Shown: positions 8,399-16,505 of the stretch, in pieces
How positions within the stretch are numbered: the first letter of the stretch is position 1
Layout: the number at the start of each line of letters is the position of its first letter
DNA from: Ruminococcus_C sp963590855
GTDB lineage: Bacteria; Bacillota; Clostridia; Oscillospirales; Ruminococcaceae
Assembly (NCBI GenBank): GCA_963590855.1
Contig: CAVAQT010000002.1
Coordinates: 69,985-133,984, forward strand
Reading direction: 5' to 3'
DNA length: 64,000 nucleotides
Made by a program: the position numbers and the translations under genes
The notes under the pieces: model-generated
The model's input: only the letters and a program-made list of their open reading frames with translations
What the model was told of the DNA's origin: nothing
Database searches by the model: none

Positions 8399-9727
8399 AT
8401 GGCATTACCTGTTGTAGCTGTGGTGGGACGACCCAATGTGGGAAAGTCTACCCTGTTTAATAAGCTGATCGGTCAGCGGCTGTCTATCGTCGAGGACACC
8501 CCCGGCGTAACACGCGACCGGATCTATGCGAAGGGCGAATGGCGCAACCGTTCGTTTATGCTGGTAGATACCGGCGGTATTGAGACAGTCACAGACGATG
8601 TGATCCTCAAACAAATGCGCCGTCAGGCAGAGCTTGCCATCGAGCGCGCCGATGTGATCGTACTGGTGACAGATGTGCGCTGCGGCGTAACTGCTGATGA
8701 CAGCGCCGTGGCAAGCATGCTCCAGAAGAGCGGCAAGCCCGTGGTTCTGGCAGTCAATAAGTGTGACTCCATCGGTGAGCCGCCAATGGAACTGTACGAA
8801 TTCTATAACCTGGGAATCGGCGATCCGTTTCCCATTTCTGCGGCGCATGGCCACGGCACCGGTGATATGCTGGATGCAGTCTATGATCTGCTGCCGCCGG
8901 AGGACGAGCTGGAGGACGATGAGGACGCGATCCATGTGGCGATCATCGGCAAACCTAATGTGGGCAAGTCCTCGCTGGTGAACCGCATCGCCGGAGAAGA
9001 GCGCGCCATTGTCTCCAACATTGCCGGCACGACCCGTGACGCGACAGATACCACAGTGGAAAATGAAGTGGGCAAGTTTGTCCTCATTGACACTGCCGGT
9101 ATCCGGAAAAAGGCGCGTGTCACCGAGCGCATCGAGCATTACAGCGTGCTGCGTGCGTATATGGCGGTAGACCGTGCAGATGTGTGCCTGATCCTCATTG
9201 ACGCGACAGAGGGCTTTACGGAACAGGATTCCAAGGTTGCCGGTTACGCCCATGAACAGGGCAAGGCTTCTATTATTGTGGTCAATAAGTGGGATCTGAT
9301 TGAAAAGGACAACAGCACCATGAAGGAGTTTGAGGAAAAGCTCCAGCGTGATTTCAGCTTTATGTCCTATGCACCGTTTCTTTTCATTTCGGCAAAGACG
9401 GGGCAGCGTGTGCCCAAGCTGTTCGAGAAAATTCACGAGGTATATCAGCAGAATGCCATGCGTATTTCTACAGGTATGCTCAATGATGTACTGGCATATG
9501 CTACCACTCGTGTCCAGCCGCCTTCGGACAAGGGACGCCGCCTGAAGATCTACTATATGACCCAGGCGAGCACCAAGCCGCCGACGTTTGTTATTTTCGT
9601 GAACCGTGCAGATCTGTTCCATTTCTCGTATCAGCGGTATATTGAGAACCAGATCCGCTCTACCTTCGGTCTGACGGGAACGCCGGTGCGCTTTGTAGTT
9701 CGCGAGCGTGCAAGAGATGAGAAGTAA
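8399..9727 (+). CDS. der: Ribosome-assembly GTPase Der (EngA)
   Basis: 442 aa with two tandem GTPase domains and a C-terminal KH-like domain, the arrangement unique to Der, which acts in 50S subunit maturation. The G1 motifs are GRPNVGKS (about residue 8) and GKPNVGKS (about residue 183). NKCD and NKWD are the two G4 motifs, and DTGG and DTAG the G3 motifs. The start ATG is preceded by AAAGGAG. It begins a probable der-plsY-gpsA unit: plsY starts 14 nt after its stop. This der-plsY-gpsA order is common in Firmicutes. Confidence 0.97.
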   Translation: MALPVVAVVGRPNVGKSTLFNKLIGQRLSIVEDTPGVTRDRIYAKGEWRNRSFMLVDTGGIETVTDDVILKQMRRQAELAIERADVIVLVTDVRCGVTADDSAVASMLQKSGKPVVLAVNKCDSIGEPPMELYEFYNLGIGDPFPISAAHGHGTGDMLDAVYDLLPPEDELEDDEDAIHVAIIGKPNVGKSSLVNRIAGEERAIVSNIAGTTRDATDTTVENEVGKFVLIDTAGIRKKARVTERIEHYSVLRAYMAVDRADVCLILIDATEGFTEQDSKVAGYAHEQGKASIIVVNKWDLIEKDNSTMKEFEEKLQRDFSFMSYAPFLFISAKTGQRVPKLFEKIHEVYQQNAMRISTGMLNDVLAYATTRVQPPSDKGRRLKIYYMTQASTKPPTFVIFVNRADLFHFSYQRYIENQIRSTFGLTGTPVRFVVRERARDEK

Positions 9728-9741
9728 CAGGAGAAACGATC

Positions 9742-10413
9742 ATGCTGATAGTAGCAATTTTGATTTCGGCGGCGCTGTCCTATCTGCTGGGGAGCTTCAA
9801 CAGTTCGATTTTGGTGGTGCGTCTGCTGAAACACAAGGACATCCGGGACTACGGCAGTCATAATGCCGGGCTGACCAATACCCTGCGCTGTTTTGGCAAG
9901 GGGTGTGCGGCGCTGACGCTGGTGGGCGATCTGGCAAAGGGCATCATTGCCGTGCTGCTTTCCCGGGGCATCTGTGAGCTTTTGAACACCGGGCTGACGG
10001 CGCAGAACGATGTGCATTTCATCGGCTATATCGCCGGTATTTTCGCTATTTTGGGACATGTTTTTCCGCTCTATTATCATTTCAAGGGCGGCAAAGGCGT
10101 TTTGGTGGGCGTTTCGGTCTTTCTGGGAATCGACTGGAAGGTCTTTCTCTGCCTGATCCTGATTTTCGCCGTTGTACTGGCAATCTCGAAGTATGTCTCC
10201 CTCGGTTCTATTGTGGCATCGGTCTGCTGTCCTATTGTGACATTCTTGTTCCAGTATTGGCAGCGCGGCGATCTGCCCATGTGGTATCTCTGGCTCAATA
10301 CCGGTCTGGCAGCACTGATGGGTGCGTGGGTCATCTGGATGCACCGCACCAATATCCAGCGGCTCAGAGCCGGAAATGAAAACAAGTTTTCGTTCCATTC
10401 CAAGAAGGCATAA
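9742..10413 (+). CDS. plsY: Acyl-phosphate:glycerol-3-phosphate acyltransferase PlsY
   Basis: 223-aa integral membrane enzyme that transfers an acyl group from acyl-phosphate to glycerol-3-phosphate, the first step of phospholipid synthesis in most Gram-positives. Several hydrophobic helices alternate with the three conserved loops: GSFNSSILVVRL, GSHNAGLTNTLRCFG and FKGGKGVLVGVSVF. GGAG precedes the start. Its substrate glycerol-3-phosphate is made by the next gene, gpsA. Confidence 0.93.
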   Translation: MLIVAILISAALSYLLGSFNSSILVVRLLKHKDIRDYGSHNAGLTNTLRCFGKGCAALTLVGDLAKGIIAVLLSRGICELLNTGLTAQNDVHFIGYIAGIFAILGHVFPLYYHFKGGKGVLVGVSVFLGIDWKVFLCLILIFAVVLAISKYVSLGSIVASVCCPIVTFLFQYWQRGDLPMWYLWLNTGLAALMGAWVIWMHRTNIQRLRAGNENKFSFHSKKA

Positions 10414-10444
10414 GGGCGAGCGAGGAACAGTGTACTGGAAAAAT

Positions 10445-10466
10445 GGGCGGATGTGGGCATCCGTCC
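10445..10466. other. Perfect hairpin between plsY and gpsA
   Basis: A 9-bp stem (GGGCGGATG / CATCCGTCC, one G-T pair) closes a 4-nt loop, with no T tract after it. It could stabilise or process the plsY message; it does not look like a terminator. Confidence 0.4.
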
Positions 10467-10559
10467 TTATAGAAATGTGCTCGTAAACATTGCTGCACAT
10501 CAAACCATCCCATCCTAGGGACAACCCAACACCGAAAATCAGAAAACAAGGAGGTTCAT

Positions 10560-11555
10560 ATGGCAAAAATCACCATTCTCGGCGCAGGCGGCTTTGGCGT
10601 CAGCCTTGCGATCGCAGCATATCAGAATCAACATCAAGTAACCGTTTGGGATATTTCGGAACAAATCGTAGAAGCGATCCTCCGGGACGGCGAACACAAG
10701 ACGAAGTTGCCAGGGGTAAAGATCCCCAAGGGCATTGCATTCACAACCGATCCGCACTGCATGGAACAAAGCGACATGGTGGTTTTTGTTGTGCCGTCTT
10801 TGTATATCCGTTCTGTGGCACAGCGTGTGAAGTCGTTTCTCACCAAGGATACCATTCTGGTGAATGCCAGCAAGGGGTTGGAGGAAAAGACATTTCTCAC
10901 CATGAGTCAGATCATCCAGTCGGAGTATCCGGAAAACGCTGTGGGTGTCATTACCGGGCCGTCTCATGCCGAAGAGGTGGGACGCGGCGTACCGACTACC
11001 GTAGTGGCTGCATCCAAAAATGAAGCTGCTGCTGCACAGATCCAGGAAGTCTTTTCCAGTCATACGTTGCGCATCTATATCAATGCCGATCCGGTGGGCT
11101 GTGAGATCGGCGGTGCGCTGAAAAATATCATCGCTCTGGCGGCAGGCATCTGCGACGGATTGCAGTGCGGTGATAATACCAAGGCAGCACTGATGACGCG
11201 CGGCATCCACGAGATCACCAATCTCGGCGTAAAAATGGGCGGAAAGGCAGAGACATTCGGCGGTCTGTCTGGTATCGGTGACCTGATCGTGACCTGCTGC
11301 AGCATGCACAGCCGCAACCGCCGCGCCGGTATTCTCATTGGAGAGGGTGTTTCTCCGGAAGAGGCTGTGAAGCAGGTGGGCACGGTCGAGGGCTATTACT
11401 GTTGTCATGCTGCGTGGGAACTGGCACAGAAGCACCATGTTTCCATGCCGATCACGGAGCAACTGTATCAGATTCTGTTTGCCGGGGCAGACCCGAAACA
11501 GGCACTGAACAATTTGATGAGCCGTCCCAAGAAGCACGAATACGAAACCTTTTGA
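10560..11555 (+). CDS. gpsA: NAD(P)-dependent glycerol-3-phosphate dehydrogenase
   Basis: 331 aa. Reduces dihydroxyacetone phosphate to sn-glycerol-3-phosphate for phospholipids. The N-terminal Rossmann motif is GAGGFG (residues 8-13). The substrate-site lysine lies in GGALKNIIALAAG (about residue 190), followed by DNTKAALMTRGIHEI and GLSGIGDLIVTCCS, all typical. An AAGGAGG box precedes ATG. It is 146 nt downstream of plsY and likely in the same unit. Confidence 0.96.
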   Translation: MAKITILGAGGFGVSLAIAAYQNQHQVTVWDISEQIVEAILRDGEHKTKLPGVKIPKGIAFTTDPHCMEQSDMVVFVVPSLYIRSVAQRVKSFLTKDTILVNASKGLEEKTFLTMSQIIQSEYPENAVGVITGPSHAEEVGRGVPTTVVAASKNEAAAAQIQEVFSSHTLRIYINADPVGCEIGGALKNIIALAAGICDGLQCGDNTKAALMTRGIHEITNLGVKMGGKAETFGGLSGIGDLIVTCCSMHSRNRRAGILIGEGVSPEEAVKQVGTVEGYYCCHAAWELAQKHHVSMPITEQLYQILFAGADPKQALNNLMSRPKKHEYETF

Positions 11556-11613
11556 GACAGGTTCCAGTATGTTCGATGGGAAAACCAGTTTGTAGCATGC
11601 GAGGTGCAGATCT

Positions 11614-12504
11614 ATGCTAGATTATCGAATGGAGACCTTTTTGTCTCTGTGTGAAACGCAAAGTTATACGAAAACGGCAGAGCATTTGCATTTGTCGCAG
11701 CCCTCTGTTACGCAGCATATTAAGTATCTGGAGCATTTTTATCAGTGTCCGCTGTTTCATTATGACGGCAAGCGTGTAGAAATGACAGAAGCAGGACAAT
11801 ATCTGCGGGACAAGTTTATCTTGCAGCGCGCGCAGAATGTCGAGATCCGAAAGCGCTTGCAGCGTCTCCAGGAAACGGCAGTCTTTGATATCGGACTGAC
11901 GCCGTCTGCGACATTCTCCTTTGCGTTGCCGCGGCTTTGCGCCTATGCCAATCGGGAAAGTGATCCGCATGTGCAGCTGCATGTGGGAAATACCCGGCGG
12001 CTTTTGAAGTGGATGCAGAACGGCATGCTGGATGCCATCATCATGGAGGGCGAGCTGCCGGATATGCTGGTGGAGGCAACAGAGCTTTGCCGGGAAAATA
12101 TCATTGCTGCCGCCAGTCCGGAACTGGCAGAACGTCTGTACGGCTGCACCTGGAATGTGCTTTTGCAGCAGCCGCTGATCGTGCTGGAAACAGGCTGCGG
12201 CATCCGTACTCTGGTACAGCGCCACCTGAGCCGCAGCGGTATTTCGCTCTACGACTTCCGGGAAGTCATTGAAGTGGATTCCTTCATTGTGCTGAAAGAA
12301 CTGCTGCGCCAGGGACGCGGTATTGCGTTTGTACTGGAGCCGACCATTCAGCAGGAACGAAATGAAAAGCGCCTGGGGCGGATCTATGTGGATACGCTGC
12401 CCATGTATGGTTCCCTCTATTTTGTTACCATGCGGGAACGTGCAGACAATGAGATGCTCTGGCGCATCCGGGATGAACTGCTGCGGAAACCAATAGAATC
12501 ATAA
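11614..12504 (+). CDS. LysR family transcriptional regulator
   Basis: 296 aa. N-terminal winged helix-turn-helix (residues 1-60) containing TKTAEHLHLSQPSVTQHIKYLE, followed by a LysR substrate-binding domain from about residue 90 (FDIGLTPSATFSF). No catabolic operon is divergent from it. It starts 58 nt after gpsA, so the target cannot be inferred from context; it may be co-transcribed with the lipid genes. A strong bidirectional terminator follows. Confidence 0.9.
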   Translation: MLDYRMETFLSLCETQSYTKTAEHLHLSQPSVTQHIKYLEHFYQCPLFHYDGKRVEMTEAGQYLRDKFILQRAQNVEIRKRLQRLQETAVFDIGLTPSATFSFALPRLCAYANRESDPHVQLHVGNTRRLLKWMQNGMLDAIIMEGELPDMLVEATELCRENIIAAASPELAERLYGCTWNVLLQQPLIVLETGCGIRTLVQRHLSRSGISLYDFREVIEVDSFIVLKELLRQGRGIAFVLEPTIQQERNEKRLGRIYVDTLPMYGSLYFVTMRERADNEMLWRIRDELLRKPIES

Positions 12505-12506
12505 CG

Positions 12507-12542
12507 AAAAAGGGCTGCCCCACATAGAGGGCAGCCCTTTTT
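12507..12542. terminator. Bidirectional terminator between lysR and the collagen-like gene
   Basis: Stem AAAAAGGGCTGCCC / GGGCAGCCCTTTTT, with A and T tracts that serve the converging genes on both strands. Confidence 0.9.
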
Positions 12543-12568
12543 GCATCAATGGAATGCGGAACAAATGC

Positions 12569-12973
12569 TCAGATCTGGTCGATCTTTAACAGCCCGGCGG
12601 CACGCAGATTTTCCAACAGCTCATTGAATCGGTCTACGATATCTTCCAAACTGGTCGCATCTGCTACAGCTTCTGCCGGGGTGACTGTTCCGGTAGCACC
12701 AGTCGCACCAGTCGCACCGGTAGCACCAGTCGCGCCGGTAGCACCAGTCGCGCCAGTTGCACCAGTCGCGCCGGTAGCGCCGGTTTCGCCAGTCGCGCCG
12801 GTTGCGCCAGTCGCGCCGGTTGCGCCAGCAGGGCCAACTGCGCCGGCAGGCCCGGTCGCACCAACTGGCCCGGTTACACCGGGAGGCCCTTGCAGGCAGC
12901 AGGGCACGGGCGGCGGTGCCGGAATGCAACAGCGCTCCGGCTGATCGGGAATCCCGCAGTTACAATATGCCAT
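12569..12973 (-). CDS. Collagen-like (Gly-X-Y repeat) surface protein
   Basis: 134 aa. Residues 1-28 form a Cys- and Pro-rich head (MAYCNCGIPDQPERCC, then PVPCCLQ). Residues 29-98 are uninterrupted Gly-X-Y triplets, first GPP/GPV/GPA and then a long run of GAT triplets. The last 36 residues form a non-repetitive tail with an amphipathic helix (SLEDIVDRFNELLENLRAAG). Collagen-like proteins of this layout trimerise, and in Bacillus and Clostridium they sit on exosporia. The Thr of GAT triplets is a known O-glycosylation position in BclA-type proteins. No signal peptide or sorting motif, which also fits BclA-type export. AAGGAGCG precedes the start. It lies 17 nt behind a glycosyltransferase gene. 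Replication slippage may have set the repeat number, since the DNA is a 9-nt tandem repeat. Confidence 0.85.
   Translation of the reverse strand: MAYCNCGIPDQPERCCIPAPPPVPCCLQGPPGVTGPVGATGPAGAVGPAGATGATGATGATGETGATGATGATGATGATGATGATGATGATGATGTVTPAEAVADATSLEDIVDRFNELLENLRAAGLLKIDQI
12690..12830. repeat. Nine-base tandem repeats encoding GAT triplets
   Basis: About 15 tandem copies of a 9-nt unit (variants of GGTGCGACT read on the minus strand), punctuated by variant units. Such arrays change length easily between strains. Confidence 0.85.
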
Positions 12974-12990
12974 AAACCATCGCTCCTTTC

Positions 12991-14067
12991 TTATGGGGTT
13001 TGGAGTTTCGCTTTTTCTGCGAAATAGCGCCGGTTATAGGCGACCGCCTCGTCTCCGGGGCGGAAGCTTCCGGCTAGTTCATTATATGCGGCAGCTTTCA
13101 GGATGTCTCCCATGCGGTCATAGCAGACGCACAGCTGTATGGCTGGGAGATAGTCACAGCACTCCTGCCGCCAGAAGCCCTCCCGCGGCTGTGTGCTGCT
13201 GTCCATGGCAAGGTGATACCAGAACGCCGCATCCGAATATTGCCGAGATTCCAGGAGAATGCTGCCGATCTCACAGCAGACCTCCGGGTGTGGAATGCCA
13301 TAGGCAAAGGAGCGGAACAGACTATGCAATGCTTTTTTCGGCTGTCCCAGTTTTCGGCGGCATCTGCCGCAGAGCAGACACGCTCCCACCAGGTCGGGTG
13401 CCCAGCCCTTTTCCTCGTCCAGGAAATGTTCCAGTACCGGCAGCGCCGCCCGATATGCGCCATGATCCCAAAGCTCTCGGGCATAGTAATACTGCTCTCT
13501 GGGCGAAAAGGGTTCGCCGCGCATCAGCTTTTGCTGATAGATGTGGAGATTGCGGTCGGGGTCACTGGGACGCAGCTTTCGGTGTGAGACCGCCGCGTCA
13601 CCGTCACGGCATATTCCCGACGGAACGACCGCTTCGTGCACTGCTCCAGTGAAGTGATAACCGCGCTCCCGGCGAAAGATGCGTTCCCGGCGGGAGATCG
13701 TCTGCGGTGTGCCGTCCGGGCTGAAACTGAGCCAATAGGGGAGATATACCATGTCAGCGTCCGGGTGCTCCAGGATCTTTCGGAGCTTTTCGTGGTTGTC
13801 GCCCTCTACGACATCATCGGCATCCAGCCACATCCAATAGTCTCCCACAGCCTGAGATACCGCAAAGTTTCGGGCGGCGGAAAAGTCATCGCACCAGGGA
13901 AAATCATAGACCTTTGCCGCGTATTCCGCGGCGATGGCTTTGGTGCGGTCGGTAGAGCCGGTGTCTGCCAGGATGATCTCATCCACCAGATCTGCCACGG
14001 AATCCAGGCAGCGCCCCAGTACGGCTTCTTCATTTCGGACGATCATGCAGAGACTAATGAAAGGCAT
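12991..14067 (-). CDS. Family 2 glycosyltransferase with TPR-like C-terminus
   Basis: 358 aa. GT-A domain at residues 1-200: ISLCMIVRNEE at the N-terminus, ADTGSTDRT, and the metal-binding WMWLDADD (about residue 88). The C-terminal 150 residues are helical with TPR-like pairs (YYYARELWDHGAYRAALPVL, SLFRSFAYGIPHPEVC), the layout of SunS/SgtA-like protein glycosyltransferases. Start chosen at 14067 because AAGGAGGAG lies just upstream; an in-frame ATG at 14205 would add 46 unconserved residues. The collagen-like gene follows after 17 nt, so that protein is the obvious candidate acceptor (inference). In Clostridioides difficile sgtA likewise lies next to bclA3. Confidence 0.88.
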   Translation of the reverse strand: MPFISLCMIVRNEEAVLGRCLDSVADLVDEIILADTGSTDRTKAIAAEYAAKVYDFPWCDDFSAARNFAVSQAVGDYWMWLDADDVVEGDNHEKLRKILEHPDADMVYLPYWLSFSPDGTPQTISRRERIFRRERGYHFTGAVHEAVVPSGICRDGDAAVSHRKLRPSDPDRNLHIYQQKLMRGEPFSPREQYYYARELWDHGAYRAALPVLEHFLDEEKGWAPDLVGACLLCGRCRRKLGQPKKALHSLFRSFAYGIPHPEVCCEIGSILLESRQYSDAAFWYHLAMDSSTQPREGFWRQECCDYLPAIQLCVCYDRMGDILKAAAYNELAGSFRPGDEAVAYNRRYFAEKAKLQTP

Positions 14068-14166
14068 AGGCTGCTCCTCCTTCGGTTTTATCAGGTGTTC
14101 CCATAAAATGAGATGCGCGTCTTTCAGATGAAGCTTCACGCATCGGTGTTTTTGGGAAACACAGTT

Positions 14167-14194
14167 TATCTTATGCGAGTTCTGTTTTTTTGGT
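14167..14194 (-). promoter_or_regulatory. Sigma-K-like promoter upstream of the glycosyltransferase
   Basis: On the minus strand AC (14193-14194) is followed after 17 nt by CATAAGATA (14167-14175), matching the mother-cell sigma-K pattern AC-N16/17-CATANNNTA. No housekeeping promoter is obvious in the same gap. The motif is short, so a chance match is possible. Confidence 0.35.
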
Positions 14195-14220
14195 GATTTT
14201 TCCAAAAATGAAAAAAATCC

Positions 14221-14249
14221 TTGCTTTTCTTTTCCTGTCTATATATAAT
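14221..14249 (+). promoter_or_regulatory. Promoter for the dockerin LRR gene
   Basis: TTGCTT (14221-14226), 17 nt, TATAAT (14244-14249), 80 nt before the start codon. Confidence 0.55.
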
Positions 14250-14329
14250 ATATAGTAGAGCATGTTCTGAAAAAGCGTTTTTGCGGAGAGAGCATGCCCC
14301 GAATTATTGACAGATGAGGTGTAATTGGG

Positions 14330-16417
14330 ATGAATTTTTGGAAAAAACTTTTGGCGGCGGCAACTGCCGGGATGCTTTGTTTGGGGAGCGTTGCGATCGC
14401 AGACCGAACAAATGGCAATGTCACAATGCGCACTGCCGCAGATGAGCCGGCAGAGGGCGCTTATGACGGGATGTACGGCGATCTGTATTATCAGATCAAT
14501 GCCGATAATGAGATCGCAATTGTTGGCTGTGAAGCCAATGCAACATCTGCGATCATTCCGGAAAAAATCGGCGGGCGAAGCGTCACGCGGATCGAAGCAT
14601 CTACATTTGACAGCTATGCCAATCTGAAAAGTGTTTCGATACCGAGCAGCATGAAGGTAATCGAGGATATGGCGTTTTATCGTTGTGTCAATTTGAACCG
14701 GGTCTATATTTCTGACCTTTCGTCCTGGTGCAGCATTGACTTTGCAAACGCCACCAGCAATCCGCTTTGCAATGGGGCAGAACTTTATGTTGATGGCGAA
14801 TGGACCGATCAGCTGACACTTCCGGATGATGTGACAGAGATCAATGATTTTGCGTTTTGCGGTTTCTCTGGTCTGAAGCAGATCGAAATTCCCAATGGTG
14901 TGACAAGCATCGGGGACTATGCTTTTAAGGACTGTTCCGGGCTGACCGCGGTGGAGCTTCCCCAAGGCGTGGAACGCATTGGCAGAGATGCGTTTCTCAG
15001 CTGTACCGGGCTGACAAAGGTAGTCATTCCGAACAGTGTGAATGACATCGGAAGAGATGCCTTTGGAGATTGCAGTGCCCTGACGATCTACGGCAATTCC
15101 GGCTCGTATGCGCAGGAGTATGCAGAACGCTATGACATCCCCTTTGTGTCTGTGGCAGGAGAGACAACAACTGCGATTACGACTACCACCACGACTACTA
15201 CCGTCACCACCACAACAACAACAAGAGAGTTCACAACTACGATGACTACCACCGCTTGCGCGATTTTTCGTATAGTCGATGAGCCGCCGCTTTATTATCG
15301 TGATGATGAGGGAAGAAATTCTTGGCAGATTTCCCCTCCGAATAGGTTGTTTGTTAGCGATTGTGACAGAGATGCGGTAACTGCTGAAATTACTTCTGAT
15401 GTGAGGTGGTCTATTGAAAACAGTGGTGGTCCTTATGGTTATATACCTGAGGTGGTGGGAATCCTGGAAAATGCCTTCCGAGGCTGCACAGAGCTGACTT
15501 CGCTGACGATTCCAGAAAGCGTGACAGAGATCCCGGAGAATGCATTTGAGGATTGTCCGAATTTGACGATCTACGGTGAAATCGGCTCTTATGCCCAGGA
15601 ATATGCCGAAAGTCATAACATTCCCTTTGCGGTTGCCGGCTCTCAGGGAACTACTGTAACAACAAAAGCAACGACAACTACGACAACCACGATGACTACC
15701 ACAACAGCTACCGATGCAGTAACGCATGTGTTTTTTACTTTGGCAGACGATGAGCCACCGCTTTCTTTTCGCTTTTCCGACGGCAATCAGCGTATAGATT
15801 ATTGCGAAGATGCTACTGTTTATGTTTGGACATGTGAGAAGGATGCTGAACATGTTGAAATACCGTCAAAAGTGCAATACAATCATTGTCTTATAGACGG
15901 TTTTATGATGGCTTCATATGATATTGATGTATATGGGATTCAAAAGAACGCCTTCCAAGGCTGTACCAATCTGACTCAGCTGACAATCCCCAATTGTGTG
16001 AAAGATATCCCGGAGAATGCATTTGAGGACTGTCCAAACCTGACGATCTATGGAAATGCCGGTTCATATGCTCAGGAATACGCAGAGAACTATGGGATTC
16101 CATTTGTGATTCTTGGTTCAGAGAATACAACAACTATCATGGCGACCACGACAACTACCACAACAACGACGACCAAAACAACAACCACCGCACTCCCGGC
16201 AGGTACGCTGATCTATGGTGACATCAATCTGGACGGCAGAGTGGATATCACGGATGCTGTCCTGCTGAACAAGTATTGTTCCGGTTCTGTGTCTCTGAAT
16301 AAAGATGCGGCAAAAAATGCCGACTGTGACGGAGACAAGGAGATCAGCAGCAGAGATGCCATTTCGCTGCTGAAATTTCTGGTACAGCTGATACCGGCAC
16401 TGCCCGAAAGTGAATAA
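14330..16417 (+). CDS. Secreted leucine-rich-repeat (BspA type) protein with type I dockerin
   Basis: 695 aa. Signal peptide at residues 1-25 (FWKKLLAAATAGMLCLGSVA). BspA/LRR_5 repeats fill residues 40-275 (VTSIGDYAFKDCSGLTAVEL and similar), then a Thr-rich linker. Two further modules follow, each with a unique stretch starting around DEPPL, one LRR pair, and the ending GSYAQEYAE, each closed by another Thr linker. The C-terminus is a type I dockerin with two Ca-binding segments, GDINLDGRVDITDAVLLNKY and DCDGDKEISSRDAISLLKF, so it should dock onto a cellulosomal cohesin. No catalytic domain is visible; binding to plant cell wall or host surface is inference. The DEPPL stretches are visibly AT-richer than the LRR parts. 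Confidence 0.9.
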   Translation: MNFWKKLLAAATAGMLCLGSVAIADRTNGNVTMRTAADEPAEGAYDGMYGDLYYQINADNEIAIVGCEANATSAIIPEKIGGRSVTRIEASTFDSYANLKSVSIPSSMKVIEDMAFYRCVNLNRVYISDLSSWCSIDFANATSNPLCNGAELYVDGEWTDQLTLPDDVTEINDFAFCGFSGLKQIEIPNGVTSIGDYAFKDCSGLTAVELPQGVERIGRDAFLSCTGLTKVVIPNSVNDIGRDAFGDCSALTIYGNSGSYAQEYAERYDIPFVSVAGETTTAITTTTTTTTVTTTTTTREFTTTMTTTACAIFRIVDEPPLYYRDDEGRNSWQISPPNRLFVSDCDRDAVTAEITSDVRWSIENSGGPYGYIPEVVGILENAFRGCTELTSLTIPESVTEIPENAFEDCPNLTIYGEIGSYAQEYAESHNIPFAVAGSQGTTVTTKATTTTTTTMTTTTATDAVTHVFFTLADDEPPLSFRFSDGNQRIDYCEDATVYVWTCEKDAEHVEIPSKVQYNHCLIDGFMMASYDIDVYGIQKNAFQGCTNLTQLTIPNCVKDIPENAFEDCPNLTIYGNAGSYAQEYAENYGIPFVILGSENTTTIMATTTTTTTTTTKTTTTALPAGTLIYGDINLDGRVDITDAVLLNKYCSGSVSLNKDAAKNADCDGDKEISSRDAISLLKFLVQLIPALPESE

Positions 16418-16505
16418 CGATCGTTCCGGTTTTTTACGGTTGTTTTTTTCCGAAAAAGTGGTATACTGAAAAGAGAGACAATTTTCGGGAAAGGCGGTGC
16501 AGGTC

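Noticed and set aside
12690..12830. Possible CRISPR array (regular short repeats)
   Set aside because: Units are 9 nt with no spacers, lie in frame in a collagen-like gene, and no cas gene is near.
12549..12944. Plus-strand frame with VAPVAPVAP repeats
   Set aside because: It is the complement of the collagen Gly-X-Y coding repeat and lacks a ribosome site.
14171..15853. A 560-codon minus-strand frame over the LRR-dockerin gene
   Set aside because: It is Cys/Arg/Ser-rich, without domain sense, while the plus strand has signal peptide, LRRs and dockerin in order.
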